From: Erythroxylum novogranatense
Lineage: Eukaryota; Streptophyta; Magnoliopsida; Malpighiales; Erythroxylaceae
Length of the DNA: 64,000 bases
Direction of reading: 5' to 3'
Assembly (NCBI GenBank): GCA_029891385.1
Contig: CM057235.1
Location: 17,164,001-17,228,000 of the forward strand
Part shown: positions 25,451 through 38,333 of the stretch, in pieces
Numbering within the stretch: position 1 is the first letter of the stretch
Layout of the letters: the number at the start of each line of letters is the position of its first letter
The notes under the pieces: generated by a model
Told to the model about the DNA's origin: nothing
Seen by the model: only the letters and a program-made list of their open reading frames with translations
Database searches by the model: none
Translations under genes and position numbers: made by a program

Positions 25451-25526
25451 TAATGTTTCTGTAAGGTCACTTAATTGCTCATCAAGCCAAGAAAGCTGAT
25501 GGGTGATTTTCAAACTCTAACCAAAA
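25451..25526 (-). pseudogene. Exon-like piece of an unknown gene
   Basis: On the minus strand a stretch reading THQLSWLDEQLSDLTETLFG is preceded by an acceptor-like ttttggttag and followed by a donor-like TTTG/GTGAGT. The splice-site-bounded, compositionally normal peptide suggests an exon, but I do not recognize the protein. It could be chance. Confidence 0.3.
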
Positions 25527-27689
25527 TCAATGAATCCATATCATAATGCCCTTTGAATTTCATTAAGTTCTCATATATGGTTATCGTAGATGATATTTTT
25601 GTTAAAGAATACAATCCTCCTTAATGAATATTTAATTGTACAAAAGAAAGCTATTGAAAAAATTTAATTGGGACTTTGAATGTTGAAATGAAACTAAGTG
25701 AAAGAGAGCACATATAACTAAGTAAATAAGAACCACAATTATTAAAGAAGTTTATTAGTCTTTACATTCATGTGAAGCAAAACAGGATAAATGGGGATCT
25801 TTTGTTGGTATCAATTACCTTATTATTTTTTAAATCCCATTCCTTTTCACTCCACTTTAGCTACAATATTATTCTCTTTCAATTGACAAGCTAATAGTCT
25901 AATATTCATATGCATTGTATACGTGTTCCATCCAAAATGATTGGAAATTCCCTTTTAAAGGAATTTCATTCCCATGATAGAGATATAAAGATGTATGAGT
26001 AATACAAAAGTCATACGTCAAATCAACCTAGAAGGTTGCATGAAAGAATAAAAGATTGGTATAATGATAGGAATTCAAATGAGAAGAATAAAATTTGATG
26101 GCTCTATGCATGCATCCATCTATCCCTAACATATTCTCATTTGACTGTAATAGTGAAGCAGGTTAGAAGTGGTTTCTTAGCTCTTAGCATTGTCGAATTC
26201 ACTTTTAACATGGCTATTGATTAGTTAAGGTTTCGTAAAAGCAAATTCTTAACTTACTCTTGGTATCTATGGCCATCTTTATGATATCTTTCCTTTTCTT
26301 TTTTCCCTGTTATACTATAAAAAGTATGAATTATAGTTTAGGGAAATTGATTTAGTATCAAGGTTTAACTTTCTAAATAAGCATATATGAGCTTACTTAG
26401 TATATGCTTATATAGTATGAAGATCCACTTATCTTGAACTGTTGAGGACTGAATATAATGTCCTAATAAGCAAAAAAGAACATCAAATAATGTAATGAAC
26501 AACACTCCAAATTGTCATGACATGATCTTAAATTATAGACAAATTGAGTTATTCATCATAATAATATAATATTATGTTAGACAAAGCAAAAACTAAGTTA
26601 GTCATTATTTTATGGAAATGAATTGATTGTAGTTTACAAGCAACCCACAAATTAAACTTTAACTATTAATATATAATGTAAAACAATCCAAAATATCATA
26701 AAATTAAGCATATAAGTAGGAATTTGTGTCACCTAGATTCTAAGACAATAGCTCTCACAGTTGTTAAATTAACCCAACAACACCATCTTTGGTGGATAGT
26801 TATACAAACACATTTTGAGACAAATTGTAAATCAAATTATTGTCAATATAAAGTAAATAGAAAGCTAGATTAGCATAATGACAGCTATTACCTTCTATAT
26901 AGATTAATGAAAAGATAGATGATTGTCTCTTACCTTGTATTTTAGTACAATATGAAAAACAATAGTTGAAAACAATACTTTAAACCCTAAGGAACCCTCA
27001 TTGAAAACCTTATATTGAAGCCTAATGAACCTTTATTGAAAACCTTATATCAATTATATCATTGACAACACTTTTCCGACATATTCAAGCCAGCTTGTTG
27101 ATCAGTGTATAAAATTGCTCTTTAGCTAATCCTTGTAAGTGTATCCATGTCTACTCAGTGCCAAAACTTTACTTTTGGAGGGTTTTGCAATGAACTCACA
27201 TTCAAATTACTTGTTTACTTACTTTCAACCAGAAAATTAGCTACCGAAGTTTAACTTTAAATGGTATAAATGACCATTAGACACAAAATCTATGCATTAA
27301 ATTCACTAAAAATTTGTTGTTAGTGTGAGTGGACTAAACTTTTTAGTTTCTAGTGTTTTATATAGATTATAAATGAAAACAGGCTATTCAAGAGAATAAT
27401 TAAGAGACTAAAACTTGTAACATTGAGACTACAACACCTAAGCTCATCTTGTCATTCATTAGGTGGCCACTTACTTTATTTTTTGTTTAATTTGTATTAG
27501 GGTTTGCATGTATACTTCAAGACGCAACAAGGACTTATGTTTTATGTAGATTAGTCAAATCTCAAGCTTCTGCAAATTAGTTGTTTATGAAAATGCCTTT
27601 ACCATTGCTGCTTAACTAACTTGATGTAACAAAAGTCTGTGGGTTGAGAAATAATTTAGGTGCTTTACGTACCTAATGTTTCAGGAATG

Positions 27690-27762
27690 CAAATTCTTAT
27701 GACATTTGCTACCCCTGTGCAGCACCCAAAGATTTGCAAAATGTGATGATGATGATAGTGAT
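27690..27762 (-). pseudogene. Exon-like piece of an unknown gene
   Basis: Minus-strand reading GCCTGVANVIRICIPETLG ends at a donor-like ATTAG/GTACGT. The upstream side has ttttgcaa where an acceptor would need ttttgcag. Hydrophobic peptide, not recognized. Weak evidence. Confidence 0.25.
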
Positions 27763-27964
27763 ATGGAAGCAAATTTTGATGATATAATGTAAACAAAGGA
27801 TATGAATCACCACATTTCAAAAAAGAAAGGAATGTGAGTGATAGGATTATAGAGTTGATTGTCACTAGTAAGATAGATAAGTGCACTAGTTGTTAAAGAA
27901 GCTAAAGCAAGAGTTTTCCATAACACAAGGATTAAAAAAACCCTTTCCCCTTTTGTAAAAGTAA

Positions 27965-28270
27965 GTTAAGATGGCTTATGCTTGCCAAAGGAAGAAGGGT
28001 GACTAGGGATCTTACTATACAACTAGTTACTAGGACTCTTTTGGTTAAAAGATTATAGAGAATTATACATGAAAAGGATTTACTATGGATAAAATGGTTG
28101 AATAGACATTATTTGAAGGATAAAAGCATTTGCACAATTAAGGTAATGAGTGATTCTTCTTGAAGCTTAACATAAATCTTAAAATGGAGGGATGTTATAT
28201 AGCATTTTATTCAAATTAGGATTTGTAATAGGTTGAACATATGGCTCTAAAATGATAATTAGGATTGGTA
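27965..28270 (+). pseudogene. LINE-type ORF2 fragment (after RT, before zf-RVT)
   Basis: The plus strand gives, with stops, WLMLAKGRR, TRDLTIQLV, RIIHEKDLLWIKWLNRHYLK and KSICTIKVMSDSS, then KWRDV. This is the W..WV...YLK..S.W......DSSW order seen downstream of the RT domain of plant L1-type LINEs. Only this part of ORF2 is present. No poly(A) tail or target duplication was identified. Confidence 0.6.
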
Positions 28271-28644
28271 ATAGGTTGAACATTTGGACAATTTAGGTTA
28301 CTTTTGTTAATGTTCTGAACAAATGACCATACATAAGAAGCTACATCTATTGGCAACAAGAAATAGCATTAGTTCACCTGGACTTACCTTGGCAGATTTT
28401 AATACCATTATATTTTCTAACGAATCAGAAATCTGCTAGTCTAATCTTAGTTCCTGCAACAAATGATTGCATTAAGTTGACAAATCTGTTATAAATTTTG
28501 TAAATTATTCCTCCAAGTTTTAGAAGGGTCAGAAACTTCCACATTTTTCTTAACTTCTGTAACTTTTGTAATTATTCCTCCAAGTTCCACATTTTTCTTA
28601 ACTTCTATAATTTCTAACATCTATAATTTCTTAACTTCTATAAT

Positions 28645-28800
28645 TTCCACATTTAGATAAGTTCCTTGAGAAGTTGAAGAAGAAGGGTTATGAAGTCATC
28701 TACACGGTTGAGGCCATTGATGACTATGCGATTGGTCAGCTCAAGGAATTTGAAGGTAAGAAGCTTGTATCCACAATCTGTGTAGAGGTACGAAGCCAAT
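28645..28800 (+). pseudogene. Cytosolic HSP90 exon fragment, copy 1
   Basis: Translation reads [20 protein letters not shown] then [20 protein letters not shown]. This matches the HSP90 C-terminal half motif ([14 protein letters not shown](E/D)[16 protein letters not shown]) known in plant cytosolic HSP90. About 45 codons out of roughly 700 are present and no other HSP90 part is found nearby. It is a fragment, not a gene. A related copy lies at 30285-30435. Confidence 0.85.
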
Positions 28801-29144
28801 TTTTTTTAGGAGATAGTTATCTGAAGATATGTCTTAAAACCAATTTCTTGAAGGCTGACTTGGTGTGATGTCTTACTCATTTTTTTAATTATCACAACCA
28901 CAAGTTCATCAAATTTCAATACGCGACAAAATTAAAACAAGGCTTTGGGTATTTACTTGCAGTTCCATTTTTTCCCAACAAGATTTAGATTTTCCAAGAA
29001 ACCAATGCTCAATTTTGATAAATGAAATTTTGTTTTTGCCCAACATTTGTAGAGTTTCCTTCTGTACCTATCATTGCATCTATCTCCTTAAGTTTGGCCT
29101 CTATTTAATCGTTTAATGGCCATTTAATGGAGATAGTTATCTGA

Positions 29145-29302
<158 letters not shown>

Positions 29303-29548
29303 GAAAGAAGAATGATCAAAATCTTCTAGACCTGATTGAATTTAGATGGAATTTAGATCAAATTCTGAAACCTAATGCAAGCAACAATATATGACTCGTT
29401 AAGAAAATTTGAGTAACCTAAGATTACAGTTTCTATCTTTAGCTTGGATTGATTATTGTAACAGTCCATGGGACAACTGTTGCATATATAGTTAATAATG
29501 ATTGCATTATTAATAGTAAAATATTTTTTACTATTACAAATACAAATA

Positions 29549-29756
29549 TTCTTATATAATATCACATACTCTTAACTTATTTTAAGAGTATGTGATATTA
29601 TATAAGAGTATGTGATATTCTTATATAATATCACATATGCTTGACTGATTTTAAGAGTGTGTCATATTATTCTTATATAATATCACATACTCTCACCTAC
29701 AAATACAAATATTCTTATATAATATCACATACTCAACTGATTTTAAGAATAATTGT
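29549..29756. repeat. Cluster of inverted repeats (palindromes)
   Basis: The word attcttatataatatcaca with tactc recurs about four times. Its reverse complement gagtatgtgatattatataa occurs between copies (29584-29620). The whole stretch could fold into stacked hairpins. No flanking target duplication was recognized. Confidence 0.75.
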
Positions 29757-30284
29757 ATTAAGTTAAATACACTTACTATATCTTAAAAGAGAATAGAGGT
29801 CTTTAGTTCTGTTCAAGTTCATTCATTAAATCTAAATTATTTAAATTGGTAAGTATAGGAAGTTGATGATGAAGTCTATGATAAGACCTAGTTCTTACTA
29901 GCAATCCTTTTCTGGGCAAATAAATACAAGCATGGGGGTTGTATAGATAGATTAGGCATATAAAAGCATCCAGAACACTAGATAATATGCAAACAACTTA
30001 AGAATTTTAAAGTTAGATAATTACCTCTAGATATTACTCCACTGCAAATGACACCATAGCTGATGGATCAACCTAAAATTTAACTGTAATTTGCACTGTT
30101 AAATTTATCAATTATGACGGATAAAGGGCTATAAGAACAAAATTTATAAACATAAAGTGTAGCTATATGAAGTGAAGAGAGTGAAATAATTATTGGTGGC
30201 ATTTAACTTTTATCTACAAGTGGAATTAAACAGATAATCCAATTATATGATGTAGGAAAGCAGATAATGAGGACTTATACATCA

Positions 30285-30435
30285 AACACTGTAGATAAGT
30301 TCCTTGAGAAGTTGAAGAAGAAGGGTTATGAAGTCCTATACATGGTTAATGTTATTGATGACTATAAAGTTGGTCAATTCAAGGAATTTGAAGGTAAGAG
30401 GCTTGTATTCACACTCTCTTTAGAGGTACCAAGCT
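30285..30435 (+). pseudogene. Cytosolic HSP90 exon fragment, copy 2
   Basis: Reads [20 protein letters not shown] then [20 protein letters not shown], the same HSP90 segment as at 28645-28800. Both copies share the preceding tagataagttccttgagaag and the following agaggtac, so they are copies of one fragment rather than independent captures. Confidence 0.85.
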
Positions 30436-30974
30436 TATTTTTGTTCAGGATCTCTTCAACTTTAGGCATCCCTAACTTGTGATATTTCTTTATTACTTTC
30501 AACAAATACACAAATTTGATTCAGTCTTCAACCAGTATTCTTGCATCATTTAGTTTCACTATCCTTATAGAATATGGAAATTTTCTATTTAAATATGTTT
30601 CAAATAATATCTTAGCATATCCAATTCTTTTGAGTTTGGTTGTATTTTCATCAAGACTTATTAGCCAACCTAATGAGCTTGTTATATGATTAAGTTCCTA
30701 TAAATAGTGGAGTTTAAGAAAGTTAACTGACTTCAGAATAAGACTCGTCCATTGGTTCACAACAATTTTAATTACTACTTGCCTAAAACAAACACAAATG
30801 CCAACTGTAGGACCATTCCTAAATAAACATTATTAAGCCAAACTAAATCAGAAGGAACTACCAAATGCAAACTGTCAAGCACTAAAAAGGTTCAATTGCA
30901 TAATAAGAATTTTATTCATCAATGAAGATAAAATAACAAAGGTTTAAGTGTATAATAAGAATTTATTCATCATC
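30436..30974. other. Non-coding stretch
   Basis: AT-rich, stops in all frames. A short internal repeat of 'aataagaattttattcatcaatgaa' type occurs at about 30903 and 30954. The CACTA terminus would be expected near here, but I did not find a convincing CACTA terminal repeat. Confidence 0.4.
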
Positions 30975-33900
30975 ATTGTCAGTGGACTCTTCGAATGCAA
31001 TATCACATTCATTCTCACTACTTCTTATCCCTTAGTCATCCAAATCATCATTCAAACATTGCTCGAAATTCAATACAACGTTATTTATTACATCAAATGC
31101 AATATCATTTCGATCTAAAAACTCTAAGTAACATTCCTTGACTTCCACTGGAACTTCAATAAACTCCTCAATGTTATTTGAATCTTCTTCATTACCATGT
31201 AATGGGATATCATACGCATGTTTAACTTCACATTCTTGCATAATTCACTAATTTGAACTGAGTAATAAATCTTCCACTAAAAAAACTTGCTTTGCTTAGT
31301 TTGCCAAAATAAATGGGTCATCCTTGAACCAAAACTTAGTTATGTTGATGCTTTTTAGAATGCCGTTGACCGTCATATTCTAATTTCCAAGACGGTACCA
31401 TTTGCATTTGAAAAGCACAACACTTTCACCCCTAACATATTCAAGCCTGATAATAACTGTTAGCATCCCATAAAATGAAATATTATCTTCCCCATAATTT
31501 CCTAACACTGCAACACCATTATTTTGTGTAATCCTACGCAGATCACGGGCTTCAGTGAAAAATTACATGCCATTTGTATTGCATACAGTATACTTTTGCA
31601 CCAAATTGGGAGGTTCACATGCTAATGCATACAAAGACTTAAAGATATTTCCTTCACGGGAGCTAGTTAATGTCATCATCTATAACAAGAAATGAAAATT
31701 AGTTAATAATATATAATTATTAGTGTACACCACATACAATCCTTCTTCTCACCTGAAGCTTTATCCATGAAGAAAATTGTTCTCTATATCTCTTGTCAAC
31801 ATACAATGGACTTTGTTGCCTCAGCTCATCCATGTGCTCACTATGGGCCATTATAAAATCAATCAGGATTATATGAAATATCTCTACTTATGACATATCT
31901 TAATTTCACAATAGGTTAGAAAAACATACTCAATAAAGGGCCTAATCTCATGACAATTCATAAGCACATACCAATGTGCAATCTCTAGCTCATTTGTAGG
32001 AAGAGTAATTGTTTTGCCAGCACCAATCGACTTACATTATTGGAAGAACAATGATATGTCACTACCATCAACCATATCATTGATTTGCTCTAGCACGTTG
32101 AAGTTGGTTTCAAATCCTTTTAAATACATTGAACAGAATGTCATGCACTCTTTAACAACATACGTTTCAGCAATTGACCCTTTTGGACGTGCTTTATTTC
32201 TAACAAATCCCTTTAGTGTACCAAGAAATCTTAACAAATGATTAACCATAATTAGATAGGCCACTATTTAGTTAGCTTTTAATAAGATCAATTTAAATAA
32301 TACCTCTTAATTAGATACATCTATCTATACGTAACCGGTCCACCAAGTAAGGCTTCATTTGGTAAATGAATAGCAAAATATACCATGACATCAAAGAATG
32401 CCAGTGGGTATATCATTTCAAGTTTATATAAGATTAAAGTAATCTCATGACACATTTTTTGTATGTCATCCTTATTCAAACTTCATCTACAAATTTGATA
32501 AAAGAAGTCCCCTAACTCTATTAAAATACCTGTCACATCTTTATTCAAGATAGCACGCGTGCCTAATGGAAGAATGCTTTGTAACAGTATATGAAAATCA
32601 TGAGACTTAAGTCCAGTAAGCTTCCTTTCATCAACAGTAACACATATAGATATATTCAATGCATAACCATCTAGGAACTTCACCTACTTTACAAACTCAC
32701 AAAACTTCTTCTTCTCATCGGAAGACATTGTATAGCATGCTGGAGGTTTTGCCACAATAGTTCCATCAATTGCTCTTATCAAGGGTAATTCTTTTCGAAT
32801 ATTCATATCTTCCAAATCAAGTTGAGCCTTGATTGTATCTTTGGTTTTACCTTCAACATTCATCAAAGTACCAAGGATATTGTCACAAATATTCTTTTCT
32901 ATATGCATGACATCAAGGTTATGCCTTAATCTTAACTTATGCTAATACGGTATATAAAAAAGAATGCTTTTTTTTATTCCAATTAAACTCTCCTTCCAAT
33001 CTCCTTCTCCTCTTATTGTTGGGGTGCTTGCCATAACATATATTCTGCATATGACATAATTGTTCCACCACATCATCTCCATCTGGTAAGTTAGGTATAG
33101 GCCAATGATCACTCTTTCCATCAAACTTCTTACTTTTTCTCCATGGATGATAATAAGGAAGAAAATGACGATGGCCTAAGTAACCAATCTTACTTCTTAA
33201 CTTACAAGAAGGAGTGTGTTTGTTACAAATAAAGCAAGCCTTATAGCCTTTTATGCTCCACCCAAAAACAGTACCATAGGCTGGAAAGTCATTGATAGTC
33301 CACATTAAAGCTACATGCATTCAAAAATTTTCTGTATTTGAAACATCTGAAACATTAAAATCATCTTCCCATAACTCCTTTAAATCATCTACTAGTGGTC
33401 TCATATAGACGTCAATGTCTCTACCGACTACTTTTAGCCCTGGAATATCTAGCGATAGCATAAAGAATGACTGATCCATACACATCCAAGGGGGTACATT
33501 GTATGCTAAGAGAACAACAGGCCACATGCTATATGAAAGTGACAAATTTCCATGTAGATTGAATCCGTTTGTTGCTAAGCTTAGTCTAACATTACATGGT
33601 TCTCTGGCAGACTCAAGATATAGCTCATCAAAGCTCTTCCAAGCATCTCCATCAGAAGGATGAACTATGGTATTACTATCACCTTTAGGCCTATCATTAT
33701 GGCACATAATTTGTTTAGCAGTCTTACTTGACATGAATAATCGTTGTAATCTAGACATTAATGGAAAGTACTGCAATACTTTTTGTGATATCTTCTTACC
33801 CATGCCATCATTAATTCTCCATCTTCATGTTCAACACTGGGGACAACTTTCCAAGTTTCTATACTCTTTCCAAAATAGGCAACAATTATACTTACATGCA

Positions 33901-34185
33901 TGTATCAACACATAACCTAAGTCTAGGCTCCATAAAAATTGATTTGCTTCATAATAGGACTTCGGAAAAGATTTACAATTAGGTAATACATCTTTCACCA
34001 GAGCAAGTAACATGTCAAATGACTTATTGCTCCACTTGTTGTATACTTTCAAATGAAGCAACTTTATTAAAAAGACAACTTTGAAAAGTTTCTACATGCC
34101 AGGTACAACTCTTCAGTTGTTTTACTCAACAATTCATGAAAGGCACCCATAATAGAATCTCTGATGCCTATAGGAGGACTCCTTC
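30975..34185 (-). pseudogene. CACTA (En/Spm) transposase, main part, TNP2 + DUF4218 + DUF4216
   Basis: Minus-strand transposase gene read from 34185 leftward. It has GAFHELL and VYNKWSNKSFDMLLALVKDV, then ESCPQC (34185-33831); the TNP2 catalytic region with HLSYSMWPVV-like sequence, PPWMCMDQSFFMLSLDIPG and DIDVYMRPLVDDLKELWEDD (33803-33321); MWTINDFPAYGTVFGW, KACFICNKHT and YLGHRHFLPY (33320-32937); MHIEKNICDNILGTLMN and DFHILLQSILPLGTRA of DUF4218 (32908-32483); and a DUF4216 trace with ESVVLFKCKW (about 31430-31380). The conserved ATDGFN reads ATNGFN, losing a likely catalytic Asp. Frameshifts and stops throughout, including a one-base loss near 34070. The N-terminus continues at 42829-43233 beyond an inserted CRM element. 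Confidence 0.9.
34181..34185. repeat. Target-site duplication CCTTC, left copy
   Basis: Matches 42829-42833 exactly. The two flank the CRM-like element inside the CACTA transposase coding sequence. Confidence 0.9.
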
Positions 34186-34896
34186 TAATGTTAGCAAGGA
34201 TGCACATGACGAATAAATCAATAGACACTGAGATCAAAATGACACTAATCGAGACTTGATGTTGTCTTCCATCCTCGCAAGTTGGACTGGGCTTAAATGT
34301 TTTAAGGCCTCATTAAATTCATTCGTGGCTCGCGTGGTTGATGATGGACTCTAGAGAATTAAGATTCTCGTTCGTAGCTTCAATTTGTCAATTTGATCCA
34401 AGTTCTGGGCCCAAATAGCCCTTGATAGGTGCGCATGATAGGCACGTATGCTAGCGCCCAACAGAATAGATGCTAAGCACGCCAGACTAGGTGCAACGCC
34501 TGGCCTCTTTGCCTTGGGTTACTTTCCTACTATTTTTTAACAGACGATTTATTTGACCTATTTAGGCCCATGATGTTGGCCCACTTTCAAATTTTTTTGC
34601 CAAGTGTAAACAGTTGTCTTTACATTAGTTTTAGGGTTACACTTTTGATAATCTAAGAGCTTTGTGAGGAATTCTTCAAGTTCTTATTGTTTGATGAACC
34701 CTAACTATACTTATCAATTAATCTCAATTGTAGCGTATTTTTTTGGTTTAATTTTCTTGGTTTACTACTTGGTCTAGGTTGCTTGGACAATTGTAATCCT
34801 TAAGGTCTAGAAAAATATAAAAAAAACCTTGCGTATCTAGTTTGCTTAAAGGCTGCCGATTCATATCAAGATTAATCTTCATCTGCGCGCGCATCA
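34186..34896 (+). mobile_element. 5' LTR of the CRM-like element (711 bp)
   Basis: Starts TAATGTTAGCAAGG, a decayed version of the 3' LTR start TGACGTGAGCAAGG, and ends ...GCGCATCA. Contains gcgcatgatagg and gccttgggtta words shared with the LTRs at 42110-42828 and 45077-45799. Confidence 0.9.
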
Positions 34897-34900
34897 TCTT

Positions 34901-34917
34901 TGGTATCAGAGCATTAG
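34901..34917 (+). other. Primer binding site of the CRM-like element
   Basis: TGGTATCAGAGCATTAG lies four bases after the 5' LTR. It is an exact match to the initiator-tRNA-Met core TGGTATCAGAGC. Confidence 0.9.
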
Positions 34918-35669
34918 TATGGAGGAGAATTCCTATTCAACTCCATTGGAATTCAAAAAATGGCCACCCATTACCATTCAATTATCGTCTATTCATCAAT
35001 TCAGGTGTGAATTAACTTTCAGCCTAGGGTTTTCAATTATTCTTCTTATTTATTTTGTTGAAACTTTTGGGTCATATTGAAAAAAAGTATAAAAAAAGTT
35101 CTAAAAAATAGTTTTAAAAAGGCCTAAAAATGGAAAAAAAATGAAAAAATCCAAAAAAAGAGAGTTTGAAAAAAAAGAGTTCAAAAAAAGGCCTGAAAAA
35201 ATCGAAAAAACGAAAAACAAAATTTAAGAACTGAAAGTGTTATTTTTGAGTTCAAGAATTACGCTATTTTGGAAAGTCTACGTGAAAGATTGGCAATTGA
35301 ATTAGGTGAAATTTTTGACTTATCTTGCATGACCATAATTTGAAAAGAGGTCCAAAAATTGGCGCCATTGTTGGATTTCTTGATCAGAAGGAGTTAGGGT
35401 TTCTGAAGCACAACTTAAACAGTGAGGATTCGAGAGGAAATAGGCAAGAGGGTGAGATCATTAGAGTGGTCAAGACACACAAAGGGAGTATTCGCAATTC
35501 AAGTGAAACACATGAGGGAGTGTTTTGTGAGGTTATTTTGCCATTGACTTTTTCTTTGCAGGAACAATGTTCATTGGAGGTATGTCTAAGGATAACGTGA
35601 GAGGTGGAGCGCAAGCAGCCACCTTGGAGGTGATCCAACAGTTGATGTGGCACACGTGAGGAGCCACGA
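34918..35669 (+). other. Untranslated leader of the CRM-like element
   Basis: Between PBS and gag. Contains an A-rich purine block (about 35070-35225, many aaaaaag runs). An open stretch at 35325-35600 does not resemble a known domain. Confidence 0.5.
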
Positions 35670-36480
35670 ATGGGACACACCAGTCCTAGAAACCAACATG
35701 CTCTGATTGTGTTAGAAGACTATGGATCTAATGACGAGGGGGATTATATGAGATCAGGGGGACGAGATCAACGAGCTGATTTTGGGGATAGACGAGACAG
35801 TGACATTAGGTCTATTAAGATGCAAATTCCACCATTCAAAGGAAAGAATGATCTGGAGCTCTACCTTAAATGGGAACGAAAGGTAGATATGATTTTTGAA
35901 TGCCACAAATTTTTAGAGTAAAAGAAGGTAAAACTCACAGCCATTGAATTTTCCGATTATGCACTGGAGGGATCAATTAGTGATTTCTAGGAGAAGAAAT
36001 AGGGAGGAACCTATGAGTACTTGGGCTGAAATGAAAGCGATCATAAAGAAGTGATATGTTCCATCTTATTACTAACGAGAGATGCATCAAAGGCTTCAAT
36101 GCCTAACACAAGGGAATCGGACTATGGAGGAATATCATAAGGAGATGGAGATCATAATGATAAGGGCTAATTATAAGGAGGACTCGTGAGGCCACAATGG
36201 CTCGAGTTTTGAGTGGTCTGAATAGAGAAATAGCCAACGTAGTTGATTTGCACAACTACACCAACCTCGAGGAGATGGTGAACATGGCAATGAAGGTTGA
36301 GAGGCAACTTAAGTCTTGCGAGACAATGAAGAGTGGGATAAGTTCTACTTCGAATTGGAACTCAAATTGGCCATGAATGGAGGAGAATTCGAAATGAAAG
36401 GGGCTAGAATCCACCGAACCAACCTCTTCTAGAAACTAAAGGTACATCTAATACCCCTAACACTCAAGCTTCTTCTAGCA
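35670..36480 (+). pseudogene. gag: Gag relic of the CRM-like element
   Basis: KMQIPPFKGKNDLELYLKWE then VDMIFECHKFLE (35819-35920) is the start of the CRM-type gag domain. After a TAA it continues as KVKLTAIEFSDYALEG, EMHQRLQCLTQGNRTMEEYH, EMEIIMI and LNREIANVVDLHNYTNLEEM, in changing frames to about 36320. Several stops, at least two frameshifts. Confidence 0.8.
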
Positions 36481-37380
36481 AACATTCTTCAATTAAATGT
36501 TTTCGAAGTTTTGGAACTGGCACATTGCCTCCCAATGTCCAAATAAGAGGGCCATGGTTTTAAGATATGATGAGTTGATTGAATCTAAAGATGACAAGGA
36601 ATATTTTAAGGATGACGTTTTGGAGGGAGAGGAAGATGAAACTTGTGTGGAACGGGCTATTAAAGGCAAAACTCTCGTGGTTAGGAGGGTGCTTAGTGCT
36701 TGGCCTCGGACTAAAATGTTAAACCAACGAGAAAACTTATTCTATACACAATGTTTAGTTAGTGGCAAAGTTTGTAGCTTGATCATTGATGGAGGGAGTT
36801 GCATCAATGTTTCTAGTTTGGATATGGTTAAAAAAATTGGGGATAATAGTTCTAAAGCATCCGAAACTGTATCTTTTGCAGTGGTTTAATGATAGTAGGG
36901 AAGTTAGTGTGACCAAACAAGTGCTTACTATCTCTCTCCTTTGGATGGTATGAGGATGAAGCTCTTTGTGATGTAGCACCTATGTAAGTTGGTCACGTTC
37001 TACTTGGAAGACTATGGCAATTTGATCATCGAGCTAACCATGATGGATACACCAAGAAGTACTTGTTCAAGTTCATGGGGCAGAATTTCATTCTTGAACC
37101 AATGACTCCACAAGAAATTTACTTGGACCAAATTCAAGCCTTGAAAGGATGATTGGTTTCAGGTAGTGAGGAGAAAAAAATAAAGAGGGACAAGAAGTAA
37201 AAAAAAAGGAGATAATGGCTCATCGGAGAGAGAAAACACAAGTGAGTAAAAGAATGAGACATGTGCAGGAGAGAAAAGTGTAAGGAGGGAAAAACAAGAG
37301 AGAACTGAGAGAAAAGAAGGTGAGCTTGTATGTGTGTGAAAAGGACTTAAGGAGAGCATATGGAGCGAAGAGAGCATTGA
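36481..37380 (+). pseudogene. pol: Nucleocapsid end and protease of the CRM-like element
   Basis: The zinc knuckle survives as KCFRSFG...HIASQCPNKRAM, split by a one-base loss near 36515. An acidic linker follows. The protease active site IIDGGSCINVSS (36780-36815) has the D-G-G-S form usual in this lineage. Beyond a frameshift, DVAPM-like, VGHVLLGRLWQFDHRANHDG-like and MTPQEIYLDQIQALKG sequences lead to 37150. The purine-rich 37160-37380 is a Lys-rich linker trace. Confidence 0.75.
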
Positions 37381-37429
37381 TTGTGATTAGACATAGGGAT
37401 TGTTTTCTTTCAGATACTAACCCTAATAA

Positions 37430-38333
37430 TGAATCGTTGCCTAGTGTTTTTAAGTCTCATTTGTAGGAATATGTGGATGTTTTCCCAAAGGAGACGCCGA
37501 AAGGGCTACCTCCTTTGCAAGGTATAGAGAATCAAATCGACTTTATCCCAGGAGCATAAATTCCAAATAGGCCAGCCAATAGGAGTAATCCAGAGGAAAC
37601 GAAGGAGCTTCAATGACAAGTAGATGAATTCCTTACAAAGGGGCACGCGCGTGAAAGTCTTAGTCCTTGGGCTGATCCGGTTCTACTAGTGTCGAAGAAG
37701 GATGGATCTTGGCACATGCGTGTAGACTATCGAGCTGTTAATAAGATCACAGTAAAGTATCAACATCCTATTCCTCAACTTGACGATAGATTGGATGAGT
37801 TGCATGGTGCATGTGTTTTTACAAAAATTGATCTGAAAAGTGGTTATCATCAAATTTGCATGAAATCCAGGGATGAATGGAAAATTGTGATTAAGACTAA
37901 ATATGGTTTATATGAGTGGTTAGTTATGCTATTTGGTTTATCTAATGCACCAAGTACCTTCATGAGATTAATGAACCATGTCTTGCGTGATTACTTGGGC
38001 AAATTTATTGTTGTGTATTTTGATGATATACTTATGTACAACATTACTTTGAATGATCATGTGGAGCATGTGCACTGTGTGCTTGATACTTTAAGACCTG
38101 AGAAGTTGTTTGCAAACCTTAGGAAGTGTACTTTTTGCATTGATAAATTGATATTCTTGGGGTTTGTTGTGAGCTCGAAGGGGATTGAGGTAGATCAGGA
38201 GAAGGTAAAGGCCATTTGAGATTAGCCAACACCAAAGAGTGTTTTGGATGTGAGGAGTTTTCATGGATTAGCTAGTTTTTACTGGCGATTATTGAAAGAC
38301 TTCTCCACCATTGTTGCTCCTTTGACCGAAGTT
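37430..38333 (+). pseudogene. pol: Reverse transcriptase of the CRM-like element
   Basis: EYVDVFPKETPKGLPPLQG and NQIDFIPGA (from 37467) lead into an unbroken RT (37689-38216) with KKDGSWHMRVDYRAVNKI, KIDLKSGYHQI, FGLSNAPSTFMRLMNHVL, VVYFDDILMY and FLGFVVSSKGIEV. Both catalytic Asp are kept. TGA and TAG at 38217 and 38223 follow (expected Arg and Trp), then [11 protein letters not shown]...[10 protein letters not shown], which is cut at 38333 by the solo LTR. Confidence 0.9.

Larger units (their letters stand above)
25159..27960. other. AT-rich region, mostly without recognizable features
   Basis: Begins with the right copy of AGCTT. Two short exon-like pieces on the minus strand are noted separately (25451-25526, 27690-27762). 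Otherwise I see only AT-rich sequence with stops in all frames. I could not recognize Athila gag or protease here, although that would be expected if the Athila relic left of 15174 continued across the insertion. Confidence 0.5.

Noticed and set aside
25159..25700. Continuation of Athila gag/protease across the giant-LTR insertion
   Set aside because: Translation of both strands showed no Athila motif; only an unrelated exon-like piece was seen.
28645..28800. Functional HSP90 gene
   Set aside because: Only about 45 of some 700 codons are present, with no other HSP90 exon in the neighbourhood.
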